From an uncultured Alloprevotella sp. (GTDB lineage Bacteria > Bacteroidota > Bacteroidia > Bacteroidales > Bacteroidaceae), in assembly GCA_944320745.1 (NCBI GenBank), contig CALUIN010000002.1, positions 1-64,000 of the forward strand: a stretch of DNA of 64,000 nt, given 5' to 3'. Positions within the stretch are counted from its first letter, which is position 1. Each line of letters starts with the position of its first letter. The notes under the pieces were generated by a model. That model saw only the letters and a program-made list of their open reading frames with translations. It had not been told where the DNA came from and did no database searches. A program made the position numbers and the translations under genes. This document shows positions 54,001 through 61,803 of the stretch, piece by piece.

Positions 54001-54147
54001 GACTACGACGGTCGGCGCGTTCAAGTCAGGAAAGACATCGACCTCCGTGTGGTAGGCGGTGTACATCCCGCCCACGAGGAGCAGGACGGAGGCCAGGAGT
54101 ACCAGCAGGCGGTTCTGTAGTGAGAAACGTATGATTCTGTTCAACAT
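51028..54147 (-). CDS. CusA/CzcA-type heavy-metal RND efflux pump
   Basis: A 1039-residue proton-driven inner-membrane pump of the heavy-metal RND subfamily. Twelve transmembrane helices and two large periplasmic loops are visible. The N-terminal [35 protein letters not shown] is the HME-RND start, and [20 protein letters not shown] contains the TM4 acidic residues. Substrate is likely Cu, Ag, Zn, Co or Cd; the exact ion is not decidable here. Middle gene of the operon: 11 bases after the adaptor, 4-base overlap with the channel. Confidence 0.96.
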   Translation of the reverse strand: [1039 protein letters not shown]

Positions 54148-54158
54148 GGCCTGCAGAG

Positions 54159-55313
54159 TTAATGGTTATGCGTATGGGCGGGAATCACGCTCTTTGCCGA
54201 TGCCAGCTTCAGGTGCGTGGCGCCCTCGACGGCCACGCGCTCCCCGGGCCGCAGGCCGCGGAGGATCTCGACATTGCAGCCGTCCGAGGCCCCGGTCTCC
54301 ACTTCACGTTTCACGTAGACGTCGGCCGCTTCCTGCACGTAGACGTAGCGGGTGCCTTGATCCTCTGTCAGCGCCGTGAGGGGGATGCTGACAACATCCT
54401 GCCGCTCCTTGCCGAGCAGGTAGACCTCAAGGTAGGCGCCGGGCAAGAGGTCGCCGCGGTTGTCGAACTCGAACGTGACGGGCACGTAGGGTGACGAGTC
54501 GCTCACGGTGCGGCCGCGAGCCACCAGCCGGCCCTTCAGTTCCTGCAGGTCGTAGACGCGCTCGCTGTAGGCCGTGCGGAAACGGGCCGAGACGATGCCC
54601 GCAATTTGCGGGTAGTAGCGTTCCGGCACGTCGGCCCGCAGGTGGAGGCGCCGTTGCTGGGTGACGGTCATCAGCGGCTGGCCGGCCGTCACGTAGTCGC
54701 CTTCGCGGACGAGCAGCGACTTGACGTAGCCCGAGAGGGGCGACTTGACGGCGGTGCCGCCCCGGGCGTGGCCGGACGTCATGGCCTCGTAGGCTATGCG
54801 GGCCGTTTCGTAGTCGGCGCGGAGCGTGGCAAAGTCCTTCTGCGTGATAATCTTGTCCTGCACCAGGCGCTTTCCACGCTCATATTCCCCGCGGGCCGTC
54901 TCGAAGGCCACCCGCGCCTTTTCCACCGGGTCGCCGTCCTGAAGGCGGTCCGTGGCTATGATGAACGCTGTCCCTCCCTTTGCCACCGGCGAGCCTTCGG
55001 TGAAGTCTCTGGCAAGGCTCACGATGCCTGTTACGCCCGCCACGAGTGTGGCTTCGTCTCCTGTGGCGGGGAGCAGCCGGCCGCTCGTGAGGATGACGTC
55101 GCGGAACGTGCCGGCTTCGACCGTGCGGCAGACTATACCGGCCGCGCGGGCGCTGGCCGTGTCCAGATGGACATCGTTGACGTGTCCGACGCCGGCTTCA
55201 GCCGCCTCGGCCGCTGTTTCCTCGGATTCGTGGGCGGCCTGTTCCGCCTTGTCCTGGCAGGAGACGGCCAGGAGAAACAAGGCCATCCCGGCCTTCCAGA
55301 TGCTTTTCTTCAT
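54159..55313 (-). CDS. RND efflux periplasmic adaptor lipoprotein
   Basis: A 384-residue CusB/CzcB-like adaptor. ATG 55313 begins a lipoprotein signal peptide with lipobox LAVSC (Cys19). Domain order: acidic His/Glu N-terminus (HESEETAAEAAEAG), barrel-sandwich hybrid (GIVSLARDFTEGSPVAKGG), coiled-coil hairpin (EKARVAFETARGEYERGKRLV), beta barrel (LHLRADVPERYYPQIAG) and membrane-proximal domain. The C-terminus ends AHTHNH, a histidine cluster that could bind the metal. First gene of the operon; promoter at 55372-55379. Confidence 0.93.
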   Translation of the reverse strand: MKKSIWKAGMALFLLAVSCQDKAEQAAHESEETAAEAAEAGVGHVNDVHLDTASARAAGIVCRTVEAGTFRDVILTSGRLLPATGDEATLVAGVTGIVSLARDFTEGSPVAKGGTAFIIATDRLQDGDPVEKARVAFETARGEYERGKRLVQDKIITQKDFATLRADYETARIAYEAMTSGHARGGTAVKSPLSGYVKSLLVREGDYVTAGQPLMTVTQQRRLHLRADVPERYYPQIAGIVSARFRTAYSERVYDLQELKGRLVARGRTVSDSSPYVPVTFEFDNRGDLLPGAYLEVYLLGKERQDVVSIPLTALTEDQGTRYVYVQEAADVYVKREVETGASDGCNVEILRGLRPGERVAVEGATHLKLASAKSVIPAHTHNH

Positions 55314-55371
55314 AGGTCGGTAGTTTGATGTGGTGTGACTGCAAATGGGCCCCTGGCCCTTTTTCAGCGGG

Positions 55372-55379
55372 CAAAAATA
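55372..55379 (-). promoter_or_regulatory. -7 box of the metal-efflux operon
   Basis: The minus strand reads TATTTTTG, an exact TAnnTTTG match, 58 bases before the adaptor ATG. It supports the chosen start over a longer upstream one. Confidence 0.7.
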
Positions 55380-55481
55380 AGCAGAAATAGTTGCAACCGA
55401 AATGCAAACGCACGCTCCCGGTTGCGCCTGCCGGTGTGTGGAAAGGCGGGCCGGAGGCTTGGCCCTTTCCCCCGCTTGTCG

Positions 55482-55489
55482 TACCTTTG
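55482..55489 (+). promoter_or_regulatory. -7 box of the GT2 gene
   Basis: TACCTTTG, an exact TAnnTTTG match, 23 bases before the ATG at 55513. Confidence 0.7.
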
Positions 55490-55512
55490 TAGGTAGATTA
55501 TTACTGAACGTT

Positions 55513-56478
55513 ATGAAAGTCATTATCGTCGTGCCGTGTTACAACGAGGAAGCCGTCCTACGCGAGACTACGGAGAGACTGCTTGACATGCTTCGCACGG
55601 ACGCCCCCGTAGCGTCGGCACGTATTCTCTATGTGGACGACGGCAGCCGCGACGGCACGTGGCCGCTCATCGGGCAGCTGGCCGCGCTCCATCCCGAAGT
55701 GGCTGGTCTGAAGCTGGCCCACAACGCTGGCCACCAGAATGCACTCTGGGCGGGCCTGGAGTGGGCCGCGCTGAGAGCCGACGCCGTGGTCTCCATCGAT
55801 GCCGACTTGCAGGACGACGTAGGCGTCATCCCGGAGATGCTGCGCCGCTGCGCTGCGGGCTGCGACATTGTCTACGGCGTGCGTCGCAGCCGGGCTACGG
55901 ACACGGCATTCAAGCGTTGGTCGGCCCAGCTTTTCTACAAGCTGATGCGGGCGCTGGGGGCCGACGTGGTCTACAATCACGCGGACTTCAGGCTGATGAG
56001 CCGCCGCGCCGTCTGTGCGCTGATGGACTTCCCGGAGCGCAACCTCTTCCTGCGCGGCATGGTGCGCCTGCTTGGTTTCCGTCAGTCCGAAGTCTATTAT
56101 GACCGCCACGAGCGCTTTGCCGGCGAGTCCAAGTATCCGCTGCGCAAGATGCTGGGCTTCGCCTTGGACGGCATCACCTCCTTCTCCGTCCGCCCGTTGC
56201 GCTGGATCATGCTCCTTGGGCTGGCGTTCATGCTTGTGGCCCTGGGCGTCATTGTCTACGCCCTGGCGGCCTACGCTGCCGGGAAGGCGCTGCCGGGCTG
56301 GACGTCTATTCTCGTAAGCCTGTGGTTCATAGGCGGCTCCGTGCTGACGGCGCTGGGCGTCATCGGCGAATATGTGGGAAAGGTGTACAGCGAGGTGAAG
56401 CGGCGGCCGCGCTACGTGGTGGAACAGGTGATCGGCGGCGACTCTGCGTCCGGCGCCTCGGACCGCGCACGGGGCTAA
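55513..56478 (+). CDS. GT2 polyprenyl-phosphate glycosyltransferase (DPM1/GtrB-like)
   Basis: A 321-residue glycosyltransferase. The GT-A domain opens IIVVPCYNEEAVL and has the metal-binding DXD region SIDADLQDD. Two C-terminal transmembrane helices (WIMLLGLAFMLVALGVIVYAL; SILVSLWFIGGSVLTALGVIGEYV) identify the polyprenyl-phosphate sugar transferase branch, which makes lipid-linked mannose or glucose for cell-surface decoration. ATG 55513 follows the promoter. The stop codon TAA at 56476-56478 is contributed by the first unit of the 21-bp repeat locus starting at 56468, so the last three or four residues (RARG) are repeat-derived. Confidence 0.92.
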   Translation: MKVIIVVPCYNEEAVLRETTERLLDMLRTDAPVASARILYVDDGSRDGTWPLIGQLAALHPEVAGLKLAHNAGHQNALWAGLEWAALRADAVVSIDADLQDDVGVIPEMLRRCAAGCDIVYGVRRSRATDTAFKRWSAQLFYKLMRALGADVVYNHADFRLMSRRAVCALMDFPERNLFLRGMVRLLGFRQSEVYYDRHERFAGESKYPLRKMLGFALDGITSFSVRPLRWIMLLGLAFMLVALGVIVYALAAYAAGKALPGWTSILVSLWFIGGSVLTALGVIGEYVGKVYSEVKRRPRYVVEQVIGGDSASGASDRARG

Positions 56479-56530
56479 GCCCCGTGCCGACGGGGATAGG
56501 GCCCGTTTTCACAGGCCTTAGGCCTGCATC
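56468..56530. repeat. 21-bp tandem repeat, locus G (supplies a stop codon)
   Basis: Three units in exact register begin at 56468, 56489 and 56510. The first, GCACGGGGCTAAGCCCCGTGC with its flank, is a perfect 9-bp hairpin with the loop TAA, and that TAA is the stop of the glycosyltransferase gene. Unit 2 is the GGGATAGG form; unit 3 has CAGGCCTTAGGCCTG. It lies in the convergent gap with the DUF308 gene. Confidence 0.9.
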
Positions 56531-56580
56531 GGCGCGGCCTGCCGCCGTGAGCGGACGGCCGCGCGGCCCGGGCACAATGC

Positions 56581-56623
56581 GCGTCGCCCCGTGGCGGACA
56601 CTGCGGTCCCGCCACGGGGCGAC
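56581..56623. terminator. bidirectional hairpin between GT2 and DUF308 genes
   Basis: A perfect 16-bp stem (CGTCGCCCCGTGGCGG at 56581-56596 with its complement at 56608-56623) and an 11-base loop. There is no T-run. Confidence 0.75.
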
Positions 56624-56652
56624 GGTTCTGGGGTGAGGGCTCCTTCGGCAAC

Positions 56653-57216
56653 CTACGAGGCCAGCCGGCGGCGGCTGTCGTTGCCGGGCGCGCCGGCCTT
56701 GACCAGGTAGAGGGTGAGAAATTCCAGCAGGGCGTAGACCACGAAGCCGGCGCCGATGATGATGACGGGCAGCCCGGCTATCTCGGTCTTGTGGTCGCTG
56801 AGGAAGATGTAGAGGCCGGCAGCCAGTTCAAGCGTGGGGACCAGGTAGAACCAGCCGCGCACACGCATGTGGCCGCGGTGCAGGTCCCAGAGCGTGTAGT
56901 ACTGCGTGGCCGCCCCCAGGACGAGGAAGGCGGAGAGCAGGTACATGAAGGCCTCGATGAAGAGTTCGGGGAAGATGAGCAGGATGAGACCGAAGAGAAT
57001 GCTGCCCGCGCCCACTATGGGGTAGAGCATGACCTGGCGGCTCTCCGGGTCGCGGCGGAAGTAACTGACGATGGAGACGCAGCCGGGGATGATGAACAGC
57101 GCGCCGCTGGCCATGACCATCCACTGCGTGATCTGCGTGGAAAAGACGATAAGTACGAGCCCGAGGACCAATATGCAGATGGCCCGGATCAGCACGTTGC
57201 GGAAAAGTTTCTTCAT
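56653..57216 (-). CDS. DUF308 (HdeD-like) membrane protein
   Basis: A 187-residue inner-membrane protein with six predicted helices in three pairs (ICILVLGLVLIVFSTQITQWMVMASGALFIIPG; LYPIVGAGSILFGLILLIFPELFIEAFMYLLSAFLVLGA, each written in family terms), the DUF308/HdeD pattern. HdeD supports acid resistance in E. coli; the role here is unknown. Upstream on the minus strand TAACTTCG at 57251 is a one-mismatch -7 box. The gene converges with the glycosyltransferase. Confidence 0.78.
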   Translation of the reverse strand: MKKLFRNVLIRAICILVLGLVLIVFSTQITQWMVMASGALFIIPGCVSIVSYFRRDPESRQVMLYPIVGAGSILFGLILLIFPELFIEAFMYLLSAFLVLGAATQYYTLWDLHRGHMRVRGWFYLVPTLELAAGLYIFLSDHKTEIAGLPVIIIGAGFVVYALLEFLTLYLVKAGAPGNDSRRRLAS

Positions 57217-57271
57217 GGCGGTATGGAGTTTAAGGGGGATTTGATGCCCCGAAGTTAGGCATAATAATCGA

Positions 57272-57295
57272 AACAGGCGCCCGCAGGCGCCTGTT
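57272..57295. terminator. hairpin just after ugd
   Basis: CAGGCGCC at 57274-57281 pairs with GGCGCCTG at 57286-57293, with A-rich and T-rich flanks. It begins three bases after the ugd stop and lies just upstream of the DUF308 promoter region. Confidence 0.75.
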
Positions 57296-57296
57296 T

Positions 57297-58619
57297 TTAT
57301 TTCTGCGGCCGGCCGATGGAGAAGTAGGTGAATCCGGCCTGTGCCATGTCGGCGGGATCGTAGATGTTGCGGCCGTCGAACACGACGGGGCTCTTCATGG
57401 AGCGGCGCACCACTTCCCACGACGGGAGGCGGAACTGCTTCCACTCGGTGAGCAACAGCAGGGCATCGGCTTCCAGGACGGCGTCGTACATGTCGCGGGC
57501 GTAGACCACGGCATCGCCCATGCGCCGCTTGCATTCGCTCATCGCCACGGGGTCGAACACGCGCACGGTGCATCCCGCCTGAAGCAGATGCCCGATGGTG
57601 ACGAGCGAGGTGGCTTCGCGCATGTCGTCGGTCTCGGCCTTGAAGGCCAGTCCCCAGATGGCGACCGTCCTGTGCGCCAGTTCGCCGCCATAGTATGCCG
57701 AGAGCTTGTGGAAGAGCACGGACTTCTGCCTCTCGTTGACTTCCTCCACAGCCTGGAGCACACGCATGCTGTAGCCGTTCTGCTCTGCCGTCTTGATGAG
57801 GGCCTTCACGTCCTTCGGGAAGCACGATCCGCCGTATCCGCAGCCGGGATAAAGGAACTTGGAGCCGATGCGCGAGTCGGTGCCGATGCCTTTGCGCACC
57901 ATGTTGACGTCCGCCCCGACGAGCTCGCACAGGTTGGCGATGTCGTTCATGAAGGAGATGCGCGTGGCCAGCATGGAGTTGGCGGCGTACTTTATCATTT
58001 CGGCCGACGGGATGTCCGTGAAGATGACACGGAAATTATTGAGCATGAACGGGGAGTAAAGGCGCGCCAACAGGTCGCGGGCACGCTGGCTCTCCACGCC
58101 TACGACGACGCGGTCGGGCGACATGAAGTCCTTTACGGCCGCGCCTTCCTTGAGAAACTCGGGGTTGGAGGCTACGTCGAACTCCAGGTCGAGCCCGCGG
58201 CGGTCCAGTTCCTCGCGGATGGCGGCCTTTACCTTGCGCGCGGTGCCTACGGGGACGGTGCTCTTGGTGACGACCACGAGGTAGTGCGTCATGGCCGCAC
58301 CGATTTCGTGGGCAACGTTGAGCACGTAGCTCAGGTCGGCGCTGCCGTCCTCGTCGGGCGGCGTGCCCACGGCGCAGAACACGGCCTCTGCCTCGTCCAG
58401 GCAGGACGTCAGCTCCGTAGTGAAATGCAGGCGGCCTTCGCGGGCGTTGCGTGTGACCATCTCCTCGAGGCCGGGTTCATAAATGGGGATGATGCCTTGA
58501 CGCAGCTGCTCGATTTTGGACTTGTCGATGTCGACGCAGGTTACCTCGACGCCCATTTCGGCAAAGCAGGCGCCCGATACCAGACCTACGTACCCTGTTC
58601 CGACGATAGAGATCTTCAT
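57297..58619 (-). CDS. ugd: UDP-glucose 6-dehydrogenase
   Basis: A 440-residue cytoplasmic enzyme oxidising UDP-glucose to UDP-glucuronate with two NAD+. The N-terminal Rossmann motif is VGTGYVGLVSGACFAEMG, and the catalytic cysteine lies in YPGCGYGGSCFPKDV. ADSYVLNVA-like central helices and the C-terminal UDP-binding domain follow. UDP-glucuronate feeds capsule and exopolysaccharide. No exact TAnnTTTG box was found in the 100 bases upstream. Confidence 0.96.
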   Translation of the reverse strand: MKISIVGTGYVGLVSGACFAEMGVEVTCVDIDKSKIEQLRQGIIPIYEPGLEEMVTRNAREGRLHFTTELTSCLDEAEAVFCAVGTPPDEDGSADLSYVLNVAHEIGAAMTHYLVVVTKSTVPVGTARKVKAAIREELDRRGLDLEFDVASNPEFLKEGAAVKDFMSPDRVVVGVESQRARDLLARLYSPFMLNNFRVIFTDIPSAEMIKYAANSMLATRISFMNDIANLCELVGADVNMVRKGIGTDSRIGSKFLYPGCGYGGSCFPKDVKALIKTAEQNGYSMRVLQAVEEVNERQKSVLFHKLSAYYGGELAHRTVAIWGLAFKAETDDMREATSLVTIGHLLQAGCTVRVFDPVAMSECKRRMGDAVVYARDMYDAVLEADALLLLTEWKQFRLPSWEVVRRSMKSPVVFDGRNIYDPADMAQAGFTYFSIGRPQK

Positions 58620-58648
58620 GACGAATGGTAGGGAAGGGAAAAATGAAT

Positions 58649-58678
58649 AAAAAAGAGACGGGAGGAAGTCCTGTCTCT
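58649..58678 (-). terminator. terminator of the sigma54-activator/lptE/secG operon
   Basis: AGAGAC pairs with GTCTCT around GG/CC, followed on the minus strand by six T. It lies 44 bases after the secG stop. Confidence 0.75.
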
Positions 58679-58721
58679 GTTGGTTTCGCGATAAGGGCCG
58701 GAAGCCTTAACGGCTGCTCCG

Positions 58722-59057
58722 TTACTGCTGCGCGGGGGTGTTGGCGCCTTGTCCTGCGGCGGCTGCACCGGCTCCCTGGGGCACGCTCTGCGGCTGCGTG
58801 GTCTTGATGTCGTCCGTCACGCTTTGCTGCTGCTGGGACGGGAGCGAGAATATCGCGCATACGCTGAAGATGACCAGCAGGGCGGCCAGCGTCCACGTAG
58901 CCTTCTCGATGAAGTCCGTCGTCTTACGCACGCCCATGATCTGATTGGACGAGGCGAAGCTGGATGCCAGCCCGCCGCCCTTGGATTCTTGGATCAGCAC
59001 GATGAAAGCCAGCAGAACGGCCACGACCACGGCCAGAATTACGAATAAACTATACAT
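58722..59057 (-). CDS. secG: preprotein translocase subunit SecG
   Basis: A 111-residue SecG with two transmembrane helices (residues 2-24 and about 52-72) and the family signature VLIQESKGGGLASSFASS between them. The C-terminal tail is Gln/Ala/Pro-rich low complexity (QQQQSV, AAAAGQGANTPAQQ). It overlaps the TPR gene by eight bases and ends the operon. Confidence 0.94.
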   Translation of the reverse strand: MYSLFVILAVVVAVLLAFIVLIQESKGGGLASSFASSNQIMGVRKTTDFIEKATWTLAALLVIFSVCAIFSLPSQQQQSVTDDIKTTQPQSVPQGAGAAAAGQGANTPAQQ

Positions 59058-59820
59058 TGTTTTTGTTTTGATTATTGATGATCAATTTTTGGAGGAAGCG
59101 GATTTGGTCTGCAAAGTAACGATTTTTTTTCGGATAATCCAAGTTTAGCTTGCGGATAATTTCCAGGGCTTTCTCGTAACGGCCTTGGCGCACGTAGATT
59201 TTGGCGAGTGTCTCGGTGAAATAGTCTTCGTCGGAGGCGGTGCCGGGTGCTTCCGCGGCCACTTCGGGGACGTATTCCGGCTTGTCCTGCAGGACGATGC
59301 GGTCCGGCTTATTTTCGATGAAGTCGTCGATGAGGTCGTTGCTCCGCCGGGCCTGTCCGTTGTCCGCGTTGTCCGGCTCGGCGGCGGGCTCGAGGTCGTC
59401 CATCTGGAGCAGGTAGGCCACGTAGTCCTGTGTGGCGTCGGCGGCGGTGGGCTTGCGCCGCGGCGCGGCGGGTTCCTCCTGCGGGGTGTTGGTGCGCAGG
59501 AACTCGTCGATGAGCGAGAGCGTGCGGTTGCCGGCGGTCTGGGCCGAGGCCGGCTGTGCTGCGGCCGGCTTCTCTGGCCGCAGCTCGTAGTGGCTGCTTT
59601 CTACCATCTGGAAGAGCACGCTACGGTCCGGGATGAAGAGGGCTGCCTGTCTCAGCGCTTCGCCGAACGAAGGGTCGCGCAGCAGGTAGAGGTTTTGCAG
59701 CAGAAGGAGGCGGGCGGCCTGGAAGTACGGGTATTGCTGCACGAGCTCGCGGAGTTCGTGCAGGGTGTTTCTGTCCAGGCGTTCGGGGTGCCCGATGAGT
59801 TCAGCTGTCGAGAGGGTCAT
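59050..59820 (-). CDS. conserved Bacteroidetes TPR-like protein
   Basis: A 256-residue soluble protein found in Bacteroidetes beside secG and lptE. The first 90 residues are helical (LHELRELVQQYPYFQAARLLLLQNL), the centre is a Pro/Ala/Asp-rich linker, and the C-terminal 45 residues contain one TPR-like helix pair (ETLAKIYVRQGRYEKALEIIRKLNLDYP). No signal peptide or membrane segment. It may bind another component of envelope assembly; the role is unknown. It overlaps secG by eight bases and follows lptE after 33. Confidence 0.78.
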   Translation of the reverse strand: MTLSTAELIGHPERLDRNTLHELRELVQQYPYFQAARLLLLQNLYLLRDPSFGEALRQAALFIPDRSVLFQMVESSHYELRPEKPAAAQPASAQTAGNRTLSLIDEFLRTNTPQEEPAAPRRKPTAADATQDYVAYLLQMDDLEPAAEPDNADNGQARRSNDLIDDFIENKPDRIVLQDKPEYVPEVAAEAPGTASDEDYFTETLAKIYVRQGRYEKALEIIRKLNLDYPKKNRYFADQIRFLQKLIINNQNKNNV

Positions 59821-59853
59821 AGGCGTCGGGTCGTATGGGGCTTGCCGCCGGGC

Positions 59854-60390
59854 TTACCAGTCGGCCACGGTGGCGTTGAAGATTTGGTCCGCGATGTCGC
59901 GGATCATTTCGTCGACCAGGTCTTCCTGCACGGCCGAGAGCTGCATGGTGGCGTCGTACTGCGAGGTGGCGGAGAACTGCCGCTCCCAGCTTTCGTTGGT
60001 CTTGGTGTTGTTGAAGCGGATGTTCACCGTCATCTTCAGCTGCACTTGGGAGGACAGGCCGTCGGCGGAAATGCTTTTGTTGTACTGGTCGTAGCCGGTG
60101 ATTTCTCCGGCTATGTGGAGGTCGCCGCCGCGCTTGACGAGCTTGAGGCGGGTCTGGCTGGCGTAGAGGTCTTGCAGCTCGTTGTTGAACATGGCCTCCA
60201 TGGGTGCCCAGCCGTAGGGAGCGCGGTTGACGATATTGTCTATCTGTATGGTCTTGATGATGTCGTAGTTGATGGAGGTGCCCGTGAATTTGTAGCTGAC
60301 GGTGCAGGCGGCGAGTACGAGGCAGAGCAGCCAACCGGCAAGGAGCGGGCTGCGGCGCAGGAGGCGTGATGTCGGTTTATCCCAAGTCAT
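59854..60390 (-). CDS. lptE: LptE family LPS-assembly lipoprotein
   Basis: A 178-residue lipoprotein that, as LptE, plugs the LptD barrel at the outer membrane. The lipobox LAAC places lipidation at Cys29. The body matches the Bacteroidetes LptE form (INYDIIKTIQIDNIVNRAP, LKLVKRGGDLHIAGEITGYD, IRDIADQIFN). It overlaps the sigma-54 activator gene by 14 bases. With lptC at 38541-39209 the window holds two Lpt components in different operons. Confidence 0.9.
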   Translation of the reverse strand: MTWDKPTSRLLRRSPLLAGWLLCLVLAACTVSYKFTGTSINYDIIKTIQIDNIVNRAPYGWAPMEAMFNNELQDLYASQTRLKLVKRGGDLHIAGEITGYDQYNKSISADGLSSQVQLKMTVNIRFNNTKTNESWERQFSATSQYDATMQLSAVQEDLVDEMIRDIADQIFNATVADW

Positions 60391-61621
60391 ATTCTTTTAT
60401 TTTCCGGTAGAGGGTGCGTTCCGATATGCCCAGCTGTTCGGCTGTCTGCCGGCGGTTTCCGTTATTGCGTGCCAGGGCTTTGCGCACTACGTCCTTTTCC
60501 AGCTGTTCGAGGGAGGGCGGGGCTGTGGCGGGGGCTACTTCGGCCGCTTCGGCGTCCTTGATTTCTTCGGCTTCCTGTATGGGGGTGGGGCTTTCGGCGT
60601 CCAGGTGGGGAGGGCAGGAGTGGGGTGCGGACTTCCAGAGGGCCAGGCTTTTGCTTCCTGACGGTTCGTTGCCGCTGTGGCGCACGGCCAAGTGCTGTTC
60701 GCCGACGATGCGTTTCAGTTCGCTGACGTCGCGGCGCAGGTCGAAGAGTATCTGGTAGAGTATTTCCCGCTCGTTCTCGAAGCTGTGCGGGCTGTCGGTA
60801 TTCTTTACGGCCACGAGCTGGTCGTGGCGTCCGGTCTCGGGCAGGTAGCGGCGCAGGATTTCGGGCGTGATGACGCGCGCCTCGGACGTGACGGACATGT
60901 TTTCCGCTACGTTCTTGAGCTGGCGCACGTTGCCGGGCCAGGGGTAGGCGGCGAGGATGCGGCTGGCTTCTTCGTCCAGGCGGATGGGTGGCATGTTGTA
61001 TTTCTCACTCATCTCGAGGGCGAACTTGCGGAAGAGCAGGACGGCGTCGTCGCCGCGCTCGCGCAGGGGCGGGACGGCAATGGAGACAGAGTTGAGCCGG
61101 TAGAAGAGGTCCTCGCGGAATTTTCCTTCGTGGATGGCCTGCTCCATGTTGACGTTGGTGGCGGCTACGATGCGCACGTCGGTGCGGCGCACTTCGCTGG
61201 CGCCCACGGGGATGTATTCGCCCGTTTCGAGCACGCGCAGCAGGCGGGCCTGGGTCGGGGCGGGCAGTTCGCCAACTTCGTCGAGGAAGAGCGTCCCGCC
61301 GTTGGCCACGGCGAAGTAGCCTTCGCGCCGTTCCACTGCGCCGGTGAAGGCGCCTTTTTCATGTCCGAACAGTTCGGAGTCGATGGTGCCTTCGGGGATG
61401 GCGCCGCAGTTCACGGCGAAGTATTTCTTGTTCTTCCGCAGACTGTGGTCGTGTATGATGCGGGGAAAGACTTCCTTGCCTACGCCGTTCTCGCCGGTGA
61501 CGAGTACGGAAAGGTCGACAGGGGCTATTTTCAGCGCGATGTCCAGTGCCCGGTCCAAGGCTTCGCAGTTGCCCACGATGCCGTAGCGGAGCTTGATGCG
61601 TTGTAGGATAGAAGAGTCCAT
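60377..61621 (-). CDS. sigma-54-dependent transcriptional activator (PspF-like, no receiver domain)
   Basis: A 414-residue AAA+ enhancer-binding protein that remodels sigma-54 polymerase. Walker A is GENGVGKE, the sigma-54-contacting loop GAFTGA is intact, and Walker B is GGTLFLDEVGEL. It begins directly with the AAA+ domain, so it lacks a receiver or GAF sensor. The C-terminus is a Fis-type helix-turn-helix (ALARNNGNRRQTAEQLGISERTLYRKIKEYDL region). It heads the operon with lptE, TPR protein and secG, a common Bacteroidetes arrangement. No -24/-12 promoter was recognised nearby. Confidence 0.93.
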   Translation of the reverse strand: MDSSILQRIKLRYGIVGNCEALDRALDIALKIAPVDLSVLVTGENGVGKEVFPRIIHDHSLRKNKKYFAVNCGAIPEGTIDSELFGHEKGAFTGAVERREGYFAVANGGTLFLDEVGELPAPTQARLLRVLETGEYIPVGASEVRRTDVRIVAATNVNMEQAIHEGKFREDLFYRLNSVSIAVPPLRERGDDAVLLFRKFALEMSEKYNMPPIRLDEEASRILAAYPWPGNVRQLKNVAENMSVTSEARVITPEILRRYLPETGRHDQLVAVKNTDSPHSFENEREILYQILFDLRRDVSELKRIVGEQHLAVRHSGNEPSGSKSLALWKSAPHSCPPHLDAESPTPIQEAEEIKDAEAAEVAPATAPPSLEQLEKDVVRKALARNNGNRRQTAEQLGISERTLYRKIKEYDLG

Positions 61622-61649
61622 GGGCTGTCCTCGGAATGGGATTTATCTG

Positions 61650-61657
61650 CAAAGGTA
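61650..61657 (-). promoter_or_regulatory. -7 box of the sigma54-activator/lptE/secG operon
   Basis: The minus strand reads TACCTTTG, an exact TAnnTTTG match, 28 bases before the activator ATG. Confidence 0.7.
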
Positions 61658-61803
61658 CGCATAAAATGCGAAAAACGGCGGGCGTGCTGCAAAATAGTTG
61701 CCGCCCTGTTTGCGGGTCTGCGGTTGCCAGGCGCGCGGGGCGGCGACGGGCGTCGGGCGCGGGGGACGCGGGGGCAGGACTTTGCGGAGCCGGGCGGTCG
61801 CGC

